Source of the DNA: Byssochlamys sp. IMV 00236
Taxonomy: Eukaryota > Ascomycota > Eurotiomycetes > Eurotiales > Thermoascaceae
NCBI GenBank assembly: GCA_001931875.2
Contig: MSJH02000264.1
Span: forward strand, 1 to 14,340
Reading direction: 5' to 3'
DNA length: 14,340 nucleotides
In this document: positions 1-10,639 of the stretch, piece after piece
Numbering within the stretch: the stretch's first letter is position 1
How the letters are laid out: each line of letters begins with the position of its first letter
Notes under the pieces: model-generated
What the model saw: only the letters and a program-made list of their open reading frames with translations
The model's database searches: none
Told to the model about the DNA's origin: nothing
Program-made: the position numbers and the translations under genes

Positions 1-22
1 AAAAAAAAAAAAAAAAGCTCAC

Positions 23-455
23 CTGTAGCGTGTTCCTTTTGAAAGAGACGATGACTGGTTAATACTTTTACCGATAAGCCACATTCTTCATACAAGTAAA
101 ATATGCCTGTCACAATTAAAAAATTTTCTCCGCTTATATTCACATATAAATTAAACTTGCTCCCTTTTTTTTTTTTTTTCTCTTTTGCAGCAACAGGGAA
201 GATCCGCACTTGACGTTACTGATACATACGAGAATGCTTGTCATTCAATCCTATTATGAAAACGTTAGGGAAGGTCTCCAGACTAGTAGGATCCTTTTTT
301 ATAAAAAGGGTCTGTATCTGTAATGGATACGTACATGGTGTTGCCCTTGGCAATGCTGCATTTTAACTACCCTTGCAATTACCAAGTTGTGAGTAGTAAG
401 GGAGAAGTGAGATGCGTATTTACTGGTCATAGCAAAAAGTTATTGCGGATACTAC
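23..455 (-). pseudogene. Candidate 5'-truncated gene or pseudogene fragment, family unknown
   Basis: No protein family is recognised. On the minus strand, three stretches read like protein and can be joined by splice sites: about 455-424, 355-220 and 132-23. The last ends in a strong donor (CAG then GTGAGC) that points off the window start. Typical residues are FPNVFIIGLNDKHSRMY in the second piece and GLSVKVLTSHRLFQKEH in the third. Two things argue against an intact gene. No ATG lies upstream of it on this strand before the neighbouring gene's stop at 564. The second piece needs a one-base shift at the six-base A run at 300-295 to stay in frame. It could be a decayed gene, a sequencing error in a live gene, or chance. 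The alternating hydrophobic pattern of the last piece faintly recalls PIN/NYN nuclease folds, but this is speculation. Confidence 0.33.
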
Positions 456-548
456 CTCGTAATGTAGTTAACAGAATGGAGACTACTCTCCCAAGTTGCT
501 ACCCTTTTTTTTTTTTTATACAAAAAATGTAAATGAAAAATGAAAAAG

Positions 549-554
549 TTTATT
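549..554 (-). terminator. Poly(A) signal of the MYST gene
   Basis: A minus-strand AATAAA lies 10 bases past the stop codon at 564-566. It is the likely cleavage and polyadenylation signal of the histone acetyltransferase gene. The poly-T run at 506-518 on the plus strand lies just beyond it. Confidence 0.5.
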
Positions 555-563
555 ATTGCTGTT

Positions 564-2644
<2,081 letters not shown>

Positions 2645-2682
2645 ATTAAAAAAAATTGATTAAAGAATATAATAGAAATGAT

Positions 2683-2767
2683 AAAAAAAGAAGAAGAAAG
2701 AGAAAGAAAAAGGAAAGAGAAAGAGAGAAAGAGAGGGGAAAATTAAAAAGAAAAAAAAAAAAAAGAA
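2683..2767. promoter_or_regulatory. Polypurine tract (CT-rich leader of the MYST gene on the minus strand)
   Basis: Sixty bases (2683-2742) are uninterrupted purines, mostly GAA and GA repeats. After two T's the purines resume to 2767. Read on the minus strand this is a CT-rich tract just upstream of the MYST start codon, the place where fungal genes often carry pyrimidine-rich core promoters or leaders. Mirror-repeat purine tracts can also form triplex DNA; that is only inferred. Confidence 0.5.
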
Positions 2768-3216
2768 TTTTTAAGGTACATTGTGGACGCGTTCACATTG
2801 TCCGTGTTGATTGAACTACGAGGGAGTCACGGAATAAGTTGGATGTGCTTTCTTATTCAAACACAGAAACCAATCATTTGCTTTGTATCTGTATTTTGGG
2901 CAATCCATACCCGAACCGACCAACTGTTGACTTATGGCATCATTTCTTTAGTGTTGTTAAGATACACAGCCCTGCATAACAAGACAGTTATAGTGGTAAC
3001 TGTCGAAAGAGGGGTAAAATAGAACATGATGATAGAGTATCCATGACAACTTAATGAGAATAGACGTCGCACAAAAAAGACATCAAAATGAGATAAGACC
3101 TATTGTTTTTCGCAAAGCTGCATGATCCAGAGCACATCAAAACAAACAAGTCTTGACCAAGTGAAAATGGCTTACATTCAAATAACTTTATCGTCATTCT
3201 CTTGTCATTCGTTGAT

Positions 3217-3225
3217 TATAAAAAG
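3217..3225 (+). promoter_or_regulatory. TATA-like box of the MATE gene
   Basis: TATAAAAAG lies 63 bases upstream of the ATG at 3280, followed by a T-rich tract (about 3228-3270). Its distance fits a TATA element with a short leader. No experimental support can be seen. Confidence 0.45.
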
Positions 3226-3279
3226 CGTGTTTTTTGTTATTCTTTCTCTTTCTTCTTTTTTTTTTTTTTCATTATCAAA

Positions 3280-5245
3280 ATGATGCGAGCACCGTCCTTG
3301 CTTATGTATTCAAAATTCATGTCCAAAGACAGAGAATCCGAGTATCTCTGCTATGAAAATGATATGAAGAAAATGCCATGCCGAAAGGATAGCGGCTATG
3401 ATAGTATATCTTTACCTATTGAAATGCCTTATCCTCTTACTTCTTTGGACGTCTTACAAGAAGCCAGGGCCGTACTGAGATACAGTATCCCTCTTGCCAT
3501 TACATTCTTCCTTGGATATAGCACGCGTGCTACTGATGTATGGTTTTTGGGAAAACTAGGTCCACAAGGTAATGAGAAGAAAAAAAAAATCTCGGGCATT
3601 CTTCGTTTTAATTCCATCCTTCCCTTTATATAGCCATGGCAGTGTCAAGTCTCGGTCACCTCTTTATTACGGTGACAGGAATATCTATTGGTAATGGTAT
3701 TTTAACAGGTAAAGAAAGAAAGAAAAAAGAAAAAAGAAAAAAGGAAAAAGGAAAACTGTAATTCGCAAAGTTATAACCCCTTTTTCTCGAGTAGCCATTG
3801 ATACTTTAGTAGCTCAAGCTTTTACGGGGGCAAAGCATCACCATACTGTTGGTATTATCCTTCAACGAGGTTTGCTGGTATCATTTATTTTTGGTATTAT
3901 GATTTCCGTCTTATGGTAAGCCCAAACGTAGACACAGAGTTTCTTTGACTGAAACGATTACAAGGGCCAACTCAGAGTTTATCTTGGTTTTGATGGGGCA
4001 AGACCCAATGTTGGCAAACATGGCACAAACATATATTATTATCTTGATTCCTTACTTGTTTATTTGTTATGCAAACACAGCATTAAGAAAGTTCCTTCAA
4101 TCTATTGGTAAGTGATATTTTTCTTATCAATGACTCTATCTTATTATGTGATAGGTGAAATGAAAGTGACATTATACCTTGTATTCTTTTTGCTTCCTAT
4201 GAATGTTGTTTCCAATTACTTCTTTCTTGAATACTTGAGCTTGGGTTATATTGGCGCCGCTCTTCATGTAGTTTTCATATCCGCATTCATTATGTTGTTC
4301 TACACTATTTATTTAACTTGCATCACAAACTTAATACAAGCATACTGGCCGGGGTTAACACTGAATGCCTTTGGAGGTTGGGGTGAATTTCTAAGACTCG
4401 GTAAGAAATGATGAAACTGTATACCGTGTTATAAACAATCGCGTGCTGACAATTACTAAAATAGGCATTCCCGGTATGCTCAGTTTATCGACCGACTGGG
4501 CCTTCGAAGTGTGCGCTCTCTTGACAGGTGTTCTCGGTCAGACAAGTTTAGCCGCTCAGTCAATTGTTCTTACGATCAACACCTTATTGTTGATGATACC
4601 TACGTAAGATAGAGAAATAGAATCCATGAACCATCTCCCTTATAAATGTTGATTAGCGCACTGTCCACTGGTATGGCTGTACGCTTAGGACACCTTCTGG
4701 GAGCAAATGAGCCCAGAAAGTCAAATTTATGTTTCATGGTATCCGCTGGTATCGGCGTATTATGTACATTTATCAATGCGCTTGCTATTTTTGCTTATCG
4801 GTCACAAATTGCTCATCATTTCAGTTCGGATTCAGAGGTCGTTGAGGCCACTATAAATTTGTTACAAGTAGCTAGCGTATGCCATTTTACCATGGTAATA
4901 TCCCGCACATATACGCTCAGTTCACTCTCCGCTAACATAGTTTTATTTTTGTAGGGAATTGGCATTGTCTTTTCATACACACTCAATGCCTTGGGTAAAC
5001 AGACTATTGTGGCATCATTGAATGTGGTTAGCTACTACATGATTGGTTTACCCTTTGGTATCTATTTAACCTATCAGTGTGACTGGGGACTTGAAGGTAT
5101 CTGGGCTGGAGTTGCTCTTAGCGGTATTATCAAAGTGCTATGTGAGTTTAGTATCTTGACTTACTTGGTTGATTGGCGGCATGAATGTCAACTAGCCACT
5201 AACCGAATTCATGATCAAGAATACGCTACTTCTTTTATTGTTTAA
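3280..5245 (+). CDS. MATE-family multidrug/organic-cation efflux transporter
   Basis: Integral membrane antiporter, by family expected to export organic cations, drugs or metabolites in exchange for H+ or Na+; whether it sits in the plasma or vacuolar membrane cannot be told. Exons: 3280-3568, 3634-3708, 3795-3915, 3965-4107, 4155-4400, 4465-4603, 4657-4894, 4955-5245, giving 513 aa, close to the eukaryotic MATE length of about 450-550. A hydrophilic N-terminus of about 60 residues precedes twelve likely membrane helices. Family landmarks: IDTLVAQAFTG (123-133), the GQDP turn (173-176), ALRKFLQS in the helix after it, TDWAFEV (301-307) at the start of the second half, and VRLGHLLGANEP. The start is the first of two adjacent ATGs (3280 and 3283) in a CAAAATG context; the reading frame runs further upstream only through a T tract without ATG. 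The second intron is strongly purine-rich. Confidence 0.94.
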
Positions 5246-5281
5246 AATCCCGAGCTGTGACGTTTTAATCATAAAATTTTA

Positions 5282-5362
5282 TTTTTTCTACACTTTCTTT
5301 TTCTGCACCCCCTTTCTCTATCTCTCTTCTCTCTCTCTCTCCTTTCTTATCCTTTTTTTCTT
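5282..5362 (+). promoter_or_regulatory. CT-rich tract upstream of the SR protein gene
   Basis: A nearly pure pyrimidine stretch with a run of CT dinucleotides (about 5324-5343) fills most of the 131 bases between the MATE stop and the SR start at 5377. It is a probable core promoter or 5' leader element. The whole upstream gap is this short, so the promoter must be compact or lie in the MATE 3' end. Confidence 0.45.
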
Positions 5363-5376
5363 TTGTGTGTGTTGAA

Positions 5377-6433
5377 ATGGGAAGCAGTGATGGACATCGA
5401 GTTTACCTTGGAAATCTCCCAGTGGATATTTCAAAATCAGAGATAGAGTCTTTATTCAAAAACTATAACCCTGTTGAGGTCACTCTTAAAGAGAGATTTG
5501 GATTTATAGAATTTGAGAAAAGAATAGATGCTGAAGATGCCATTCACGACTTTAATGGTAAAAAAGTATCAGGCAGCAGGTGAGGAAATGCGGTTGGTTT
5601 TTATAAAAAAGTCACTAATAAACATACTGTCGATAGAATTGTTGTGGAGAGAGCCCTTGGTCATCGTCGACGCGAAAAGTAGGTAATATATAAGGAAATA
5701 TAGATGACAGTCATATTAATTATAAGCAGCCGTAGCAGAGAGGAACGTAGCAACCGTGTTGTCATCAAAAATCTTCCACCCAAGACAACTTGGCAGGTAG
5801 ATATTGCCCAGTCGTTAGTTTATTTTCAACGGTCTTATATCTTGAATAGGAAGTCAAAGATCTTATGCGTAAAGCTGGACGCGTCACATTTGCGGATGTA
5901 TTAAAGGATTGTGATGGAGAGGGGTAAGAAAAAGAAAATCAAACGATAAAGAATGAAATTAACAAAGAATATTAGCGTGGTTGAATTTGCTCGCAGAGAC
6001 GATATGAAGTACGCATTAAAGGAATTGAATGGCACCAAATTGAATGGTTACCGCCTTAAGTTGGAAGAAGCTGTAAGCTATGCTGTAAATAAAAAAAAAT
6101 AGACAATGAATGACACTTTTAAAATAGTCGAGTAGAAGAAGAAGATCTTCTCGCAGCCACTATTACAGTCGTAGCCGATCTCCTCGTCGCAGTCGAAGCC
6201 GCACTCGTAGTCGTAGTGAATCTCGTAGCCGATCTCCTCGTCGTAGTAGATCCTTTGACCGTAGCCGATCCTCTCGTCGTGATGATAGCGCCTCTCGTTC
6301 TCGTTCACCTGAACGTAGAAAAAGCAGATCACCTGAAGATTCAAAAGCTTACAACGGAGAAGAAACTGAAATGAACCCAACCCCTGTTCTCGACGATCAA
6401 GAAGAAAGTCCAGCTATGGATCAAATCGAATAA
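5377..6433 (+). CDS. SR splicing factor with RRM, pseudo-RRM and RS domain (SRSF4-6/Srp2-like)
   Basis: Nuclear pre-mRNA splicing regulator that binds exonic enhancers and recruits the spliceosome. Exons: 5377-5579, 5637-5678, 5727-5796, 5850-5923, 5976-6072, 6128-6433, giving 263 aa. RRM1 (about 8-80) has RNP2 VYLGNL (9-14) and RNP1 RFGFIEF (40-46). The second domain (about 90-160) is a pseudo-RRM: it has TWQEVKDLMRKAG (103-115), a version of the SWQDLKD motif that marks this SR subgroup. From 163 to about 225 there are dense RS dipeptides, the target of SRPK and CLK kinases. The last 35 or so residues are acidic. The start follows a CT-rich leader. Exon 3 has two possible acceptors three bases apart (exon start 5727 or 5730), which would add or drop one residue in the linker. 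AATAAA occurs at 6488-6493, 55 bases past the stop. Confidence 0.93.
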
Positions 6434-6673
6434 CTTTTTTCGATGTGGTATGTTTAACAAAGGTGTGAAATAATAAAAGAACAAAGAAATAAAGAACGTG
6501 TCTTTGATCCCAGTTTGTTGTTCTGTTGTACATGGTTAATTTTCGATACGTTACTCAAAATGTTTATTGTGTAAATTTCAGTCTTTTTCTTTGTGTGAGT
6601 ACCTTTCTTTCCCTTTCCTTGATCTTTTCAACCCATTCCCTTCTTTTTTCTTTCATTTTATGATTTTTGATTT
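6434..6673 (+). other. Intergenic region between the SR and mucin genes
   Basis: About 240 bases with the SR poly(A) signal (AATAAA at 6488-6493) and, from about 6574 to 6660, a CT-rich tract leading to the mucin start. No gene is seen. An ATG at 6660 closes after five codons in a different frame, so it is a possible tiny upstream ORF before the true start at 6674. Confidence 0.5.
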
Positions 6674-9600
6674 ATGATAAAAAGGAAAATAAAACTTTAT
6701 TTCATTCATTTCCTTTTAGTCGTCTTCATTGCCCTTACATGCATTCATCTCGTAGAAGCCAATGTACAACAACGAGATGTTGCCATGCCAACAAGTATAA
6801 ATAGTGTAGGGTTATTTTTTTTTAATTTTCCATTGAAAGCAGTAAAGTAATAATAGCTCTTTTTTTATTTTGATCTTCAGGGACATGGATCAATTTATAC
6901 TTTGAAAAAAAGGGCAGCGGAAGATGAAGAAGGCGACAGTGAAGATACAACCAAAACGTCTGAAAAGGAAGCAAAGAAAGCTTCTGATAAGGACAATGAA
7001 ACCGAAAAATCCACCAAAACAAAGTCGAATTCTACTGAAAAGCACACTTCAACAGAAAAGCCGACAAGTAGTAAGCACACAACTACCGAGAAATCAACAA
7101 GTAGTAAGCACACTACTACTGAGAAGCCGACGACAAGCAGTAAGCATACTACTACCGAGAAGCACACTACAACTGAAAAGTCGACCACAAGCAGTAAGCA
7201 TACAATTGCTGAGAAGCCGACAACAACAGAAAAGCATACAACTAATGAAAAGTCTACGACTTCCAAACATGAGTCAGCTTCCAGTAGCATGCACAAGGAA
7301 ACCAGCACTGCTACACACAAGTCAACAGTTACTGAGAAATCGAGTCCTTCTTCCAAGAAGGAAACAGCGACGAGTAAAAAAGAAACAGCCACAGATAGTC
7401 CAATTCCCACTACCCACAAGTCTACTGAGAAACCAAGTATGACGGCCCACAAGGGTACTACTGTCACTGCTGAGAAATCAACGACTACCGAACACAAGTC
7501 GGTTCCTAGCACACACAAGGAAACACCTACGACTTCTTCGCATAAATCGTCCAGTACTACCACCGAAAAGCACACCATAACTGATAAACCCAGCGAGAGT
7601 CATAGCACAAAAACGAGTACAGTAACCTCTCACAAAGAGACTACAACCAACAGCGAAAAGCCTACGCCTACTACTCACTCCAAGTCTCCAGTTTCCGACA
7701 GCAAGGATTCTACAACTACGATTCATCATACTATAACTAGTAATAGTAGCAAGCCTACCACAACTCATCACAGTAGTAGCAGTAGTAGCAGTGAAAAGCC
7801 TACACCTACCACTCATTCGGCAACTACAGTTTCTAGCAGCAAGGTCTCTACCACAACTCATCACAGTAGTAGCAGTAGTAGCAGTAGTAGCAGTGAAAAG
7901 CCTACACCTACCGTTCATTCGGCAACTACAGTTTCTAGCAGCAAGGTCTCTACCACAACTCATCACAGTAGTAGCAGTAGTAGCAGTAGTAGCAGTGAAA
8001 AGCCTACACCTACCACTCATTCGGCAACTACAGTTTCTAGCAGCAAGGACCCCACAACTACAGAATCACACACACACACTAGTACAACTACTGCTACTAA
8101 CGAGCCTACAACCACTGATCGAGGAATACCTACTACGACAGAATCTACTGCAACAGTAACGGCAACATCGTCAGATGATAATACAACCAAGAGCAGCAGT
8201 ACTTCTGGTTCCACAAGCGCAACGTCTGATGTAACAATTTCTACGCCTACATCTGGGCCAACAAATGCCATTACTGGTAGCTCAACTGCAACTGATACCG
8301 ATACGCCTACTCCTACTACTAATAGTAGTAAGGGACCAACGCCAACTGATGACAGTAGCTCATCCACTCCAACACCAACTGATACCGACAGTACTACAAA
8401 GGATATCAGTTCGACAATTACTGGCAACAGCGAGACTCCTACACAAACTACTGGTACCAAGGAACCAACGCCAACTGATAGTAGCAGTTCGTCCAACTCC
8501 ACTCCTACCAATGATAGTACTACGAAAGATACTAGTTCAACAATGACCAGCGCCACTGAAAGCACTACGAAAGACACTAGTTCAACAACTGGTAGTAGCG
8601 ATACAGCCACCCCAACGTTAACCCATGACATTACACCTACTCCAACGCCTACTGACAACACAACCACTGATAGCTCATCGACATCAAGTGATAAAAGCAC
8701 AGAAACGCCTACTGCTACTACCAAGGGTGAAACTACTACAACCGGAGACAGCAGCTCGTCGAGCCCCACAGCTACTAGTAGCGGGGACAGTACTACCAAG
8801 GATACCAGTTCGATAACAAAGGAGACTAGCTCAACGATGACCGGTAGCACTGATACGCCTACACCAACTACATCTGGCACCAGTCAAACAACTTCGAGCT
8901 CCAGTACTGACGAAACCTCCAAGCCCACACCAGCACCTTCTAGCTCTACACCAACGCAGACTTCTACAGATGACAGTCGAACAATTACAGCGACGTCAGA
9001 TACCTCATCTACCACTAGCGACTCATCCACTACAGAGAGCCCATCGCCAACAACTCATGAGTCTACCAAAACGACGAATTCTGAGGAAACGCCTACCAGT
9101 ACTGATAGCAGCTCGACCAAGGAACCTACACCAACAATTACTGCAGACTCAACTACAAGTACAGATAGTACCAGCACTGAGACTTCTACTGAAAAGCAGA
9201 CACCCACTTCCACTGCCAACACCAGCACAAGTAGTAGTAATGAAACTCCTAGTACATCTACTCCTACGAACACTGAAACAAGTTCATCAGCTACTGAAAC
9301 AAGTTCATCAGCTACTGAGACAAGTTCATCTACCACTGAATCAACAGCTACTTCTACCGAAAAGACAACGGCGGCAACCGAATCATCTACCACGGATACT
9401 GTAACTAAGACGGCAACTGAAAGCAGCTCCACTGAAACATCGTCTAGCACAAAGTCTGATTCTTCAACAACTGATAGCACAGAAACAATAACAACAGCTA
9501 CTACTACTACCACTACTACTACCACTACCACTAGTAGCCCAACGACTACAACAACAACAACTGATGAAAAGAGTAGTAGTAGCAGTACATCCACCATGTT

Positions 9601-10523
9601 TGTTCCTACATCAACTTACCGATACCAGACGCTCTCTTGGCTGACTGCTCCATTCAGTATTCCGCCAGCATCCAACAGTGCATCCCCTGCAACACCTTCT
9701 CCCACTCCTAATTCTGGTAGCATTCCTGAGTACATTGCACCCAATGTAGATGCCATCATTCCACGTAAGAACACACATTTGTTTATCCTTTAACCTTTTA
9801 ACTCACCCATTTTTAGCTACAAGCTCATATGTTACTATGAAATTCTTGCGTCTGTCTTATACTCAAATGGTTCACGATGCTGTACTCACAGCTCAATTTG
9901 TCCAAACACTGCCTGTATACATTAGTAAATCACTCAACATCTCTACCGATGATGTGATTGTTGTCACTATCACCAGTGCTCCTGCTGCAAGCAAGAGAAA
10001 GAGAAGCACAGACAGTGGTGATGGCGTGGTCGTATCTATGGCTATTCCCTCTGACGAAGTACCCAAACTTCAAGACATGCTCAAGGATCACAACTCGACG
10101 CTTTACTCTCCAAATAACGGTCAACTAGCCAGTTTGGTGGATCCAGGTTATTTTGTGGCTAATACCGCAACCTCTGGCAATGTCTCCAGTCATCAAAGCG
10201 TCAATGATCCCAATAGTCCCACTAGTTCATCAAGTTCAGGGGGTGGTCTTTCCAAGAGCGCGCTCATCGGTATCTGTGTCTCTGTGGGTATTGTTGTGTA
10301 TGCTGCAGCTACCGTGGTCGTTTACAAGGTCTATCAACGAAAGAAGGCAGCCAAAGAACAGCAAGCGATGGCAGAGCATGAGATCTTTGCACAAAGTATC
10401 TCAGAACCTATCATGCAGGATAACTCACTAGGATGGAATAATTCGCACATGATTCCCCAACCACCGCATCTTGCCCAGTACCGTCACTATGGTAGCGCAA
10501 GTGGAAGTAATCACCAGTGGTAA
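6674..10523 (+). CDS. Msb2/Hkr1-like signalling mucin: secreted Ser/Thr-rich single-pass membrane protein
   Basis: Probable cell-surface sensor. In yeasts and other fungi, Msb2-type mucins act with Sho1 and Cdc42 upstream of the filamentation/invasion MAP kinase pathway; that role here is inferred. Exons: 6674-6805, 6881-9764, 9817-10523, giving 1240 aa. Residues 1-29 are a clear signal peptide (basic start, FLLVVFIALTCIHLVEA). A KKR (53-55) follows as a possible Kex2 site. Residues about 64-949 are almost only S, T, K, E, P, D and H, a typical O-glycosylated mucin stalk, with tandem repeats. Residues about 1010-1119 form the conserved juxtamembrane domain; AQFVQTLPVYISKSLNIS, VVVSMAIPSDEV and NGQLASLVDPGY match the style of the Hkr1-Msb2 homology domain. 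It contains KRKR (1065-1068) and N-glycosylation sequons at N1046 and N1098. One membrane helix (about 1153-1175) and a 65-residue cytoplasmic tail end the protein. The ATG at 6674 is the only one giving a signal peptide. Alternative: another mucin-like adhesin. Confidence 0.9.
7055..7273 (+). repeat. Degenerate tandem repeat in the mucin, 33-36 base unit
   Basis: Residues 103-175 repeat the theme EKPTSSKHTTT with units of 11, 12 or 6 residues. The unit is rich in Lys and His, so this part of the stalk is basic, unlike the acidic and neutral parts further on. Copies have diverged at many third positions, so it is an old array. Confidence 0.75.
7766..8049 (+). repeat. Nearly perfect minisatellite in the mucin (93- and 102-base units)
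   Basis: Three copies start at 7766, 7859 and 7961, coding for residues 340-434. Each has a polyserine run of AGT/AGC codons, then EKPTPT and SATTVSSSK. Copies 2 and 3 differ by two adjacent bases (ACT against GTT in the THS/VHS codon) plus the diverging end of copy 3. Copy 1 is shorter only because its serine run has 7 codons instead of 10. Such identity at third positions means recent duplication. Confidence 0.9.
9272..9334 (+). repeat. Three tandem 21-base units in the mucin
   Basis: Units at 9272, 9293 and 9314 encode TETSSSA-type heptads (residues 842-862). The first two are identical and the third has drifted at its end. Confidence 0.85.
9495..9565 (+). repeat. Polythreonine trinucleotide tract in the mucin
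   Basis: ACT/ACC codons give an uninterrupted run of threonines up to the TSSP at about 9530-9541, then ACT/ACA codons give a second run ending at DEK. It is a microsatellite-like stretch near the end of the stalk. Confidence 0.75.
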
Positions 10524-10639
10524 CAAAAAACTTTATTAGAACCCCCTCCCTTTTATCCTCTTCTCCTTATAATTTTTGTATAATGAATTTTTGTAACTTA
10601 TAAAACATGAAAAAGTACTTTTTGTGTGTGTATCTTTAT
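10524..10639. other. Convergent 3' region between the mucin and URK1 genes
   Basis: The two stop codons face each other with 116 bases between. Minus-strand AATAAA hexamers for URK1 lie at 10635-10644. No plus-strand AATAAA is seen for the mucin; AT-rich sequence around 10568-10600 may serve. Transcripts from the two strands probably overlap at their ends. Confidence 0.55.

Larger units (their letters stand above)
2645..3279. other. Divergent intergenic region between the MYST and MATE genes
   Basis: About 635 bases with no supportable gene. The region holds a polypurine tract near the MYST start, an A-rich stretch to about 2775, ordinary unique sequence from 2780 to 3200, and a TATA-like box with a T-rich tract before the MATE start. 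It probably carries both promoters. The open frame at 2783-3022 lacks an ATG and shows no recognisable protein. Confidence 0.6.

Noticed and set aside
29..213. Alternative plus-strand reading of the left edge: an exon at 29-95 joined to a short end at 191-213
   Set aside because: Splice sites are possible (TGTAG acceptor, TTTTGCAG acceptor), but the product is very short and the minus-strand reading has the stronger donor and longer protein-like frame.
323..532. Plus-strand open frame of 69 codons after the window start
   Set aside because: It has no recognisable domain, ends in a poly-T-coded phenylalanine run, and overlaps a better though weak minus-strand coding signal.
2783..3022. Plus-strand open frame in the MYST-MATE spacer
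   Set aside because: It starts with GTG, not ATG, and shows no known motif or splice continuation.
3202..3279. Upstream extension of the MATE protein
   Set aside because: The frame is open but has no ATG, and it would encode a poly-Phe run from the T-rich leader.
6078..6380. Minus-strand open frame with Tyr/Asp/Glu repeats
   Set aside because: It is the antisense of the RS-domain exon of the SR gene.
7766..8049. Regular repeats that could suggest a CRISPR-like array
   Set aside because: The repeats are coding, in frame and without unique spacers, and the DNA is eukaryotic.
6895..9597. Several long minus-strand open frames (for example 8017-8880 and 9055-9597) rich in Val, Leu and Ser
   Set aside because: They are antisense shadows of Ser/Thr codon repeats in the mucin exon. 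Their composition is simply the reverse complement of ACN and AGT codons.
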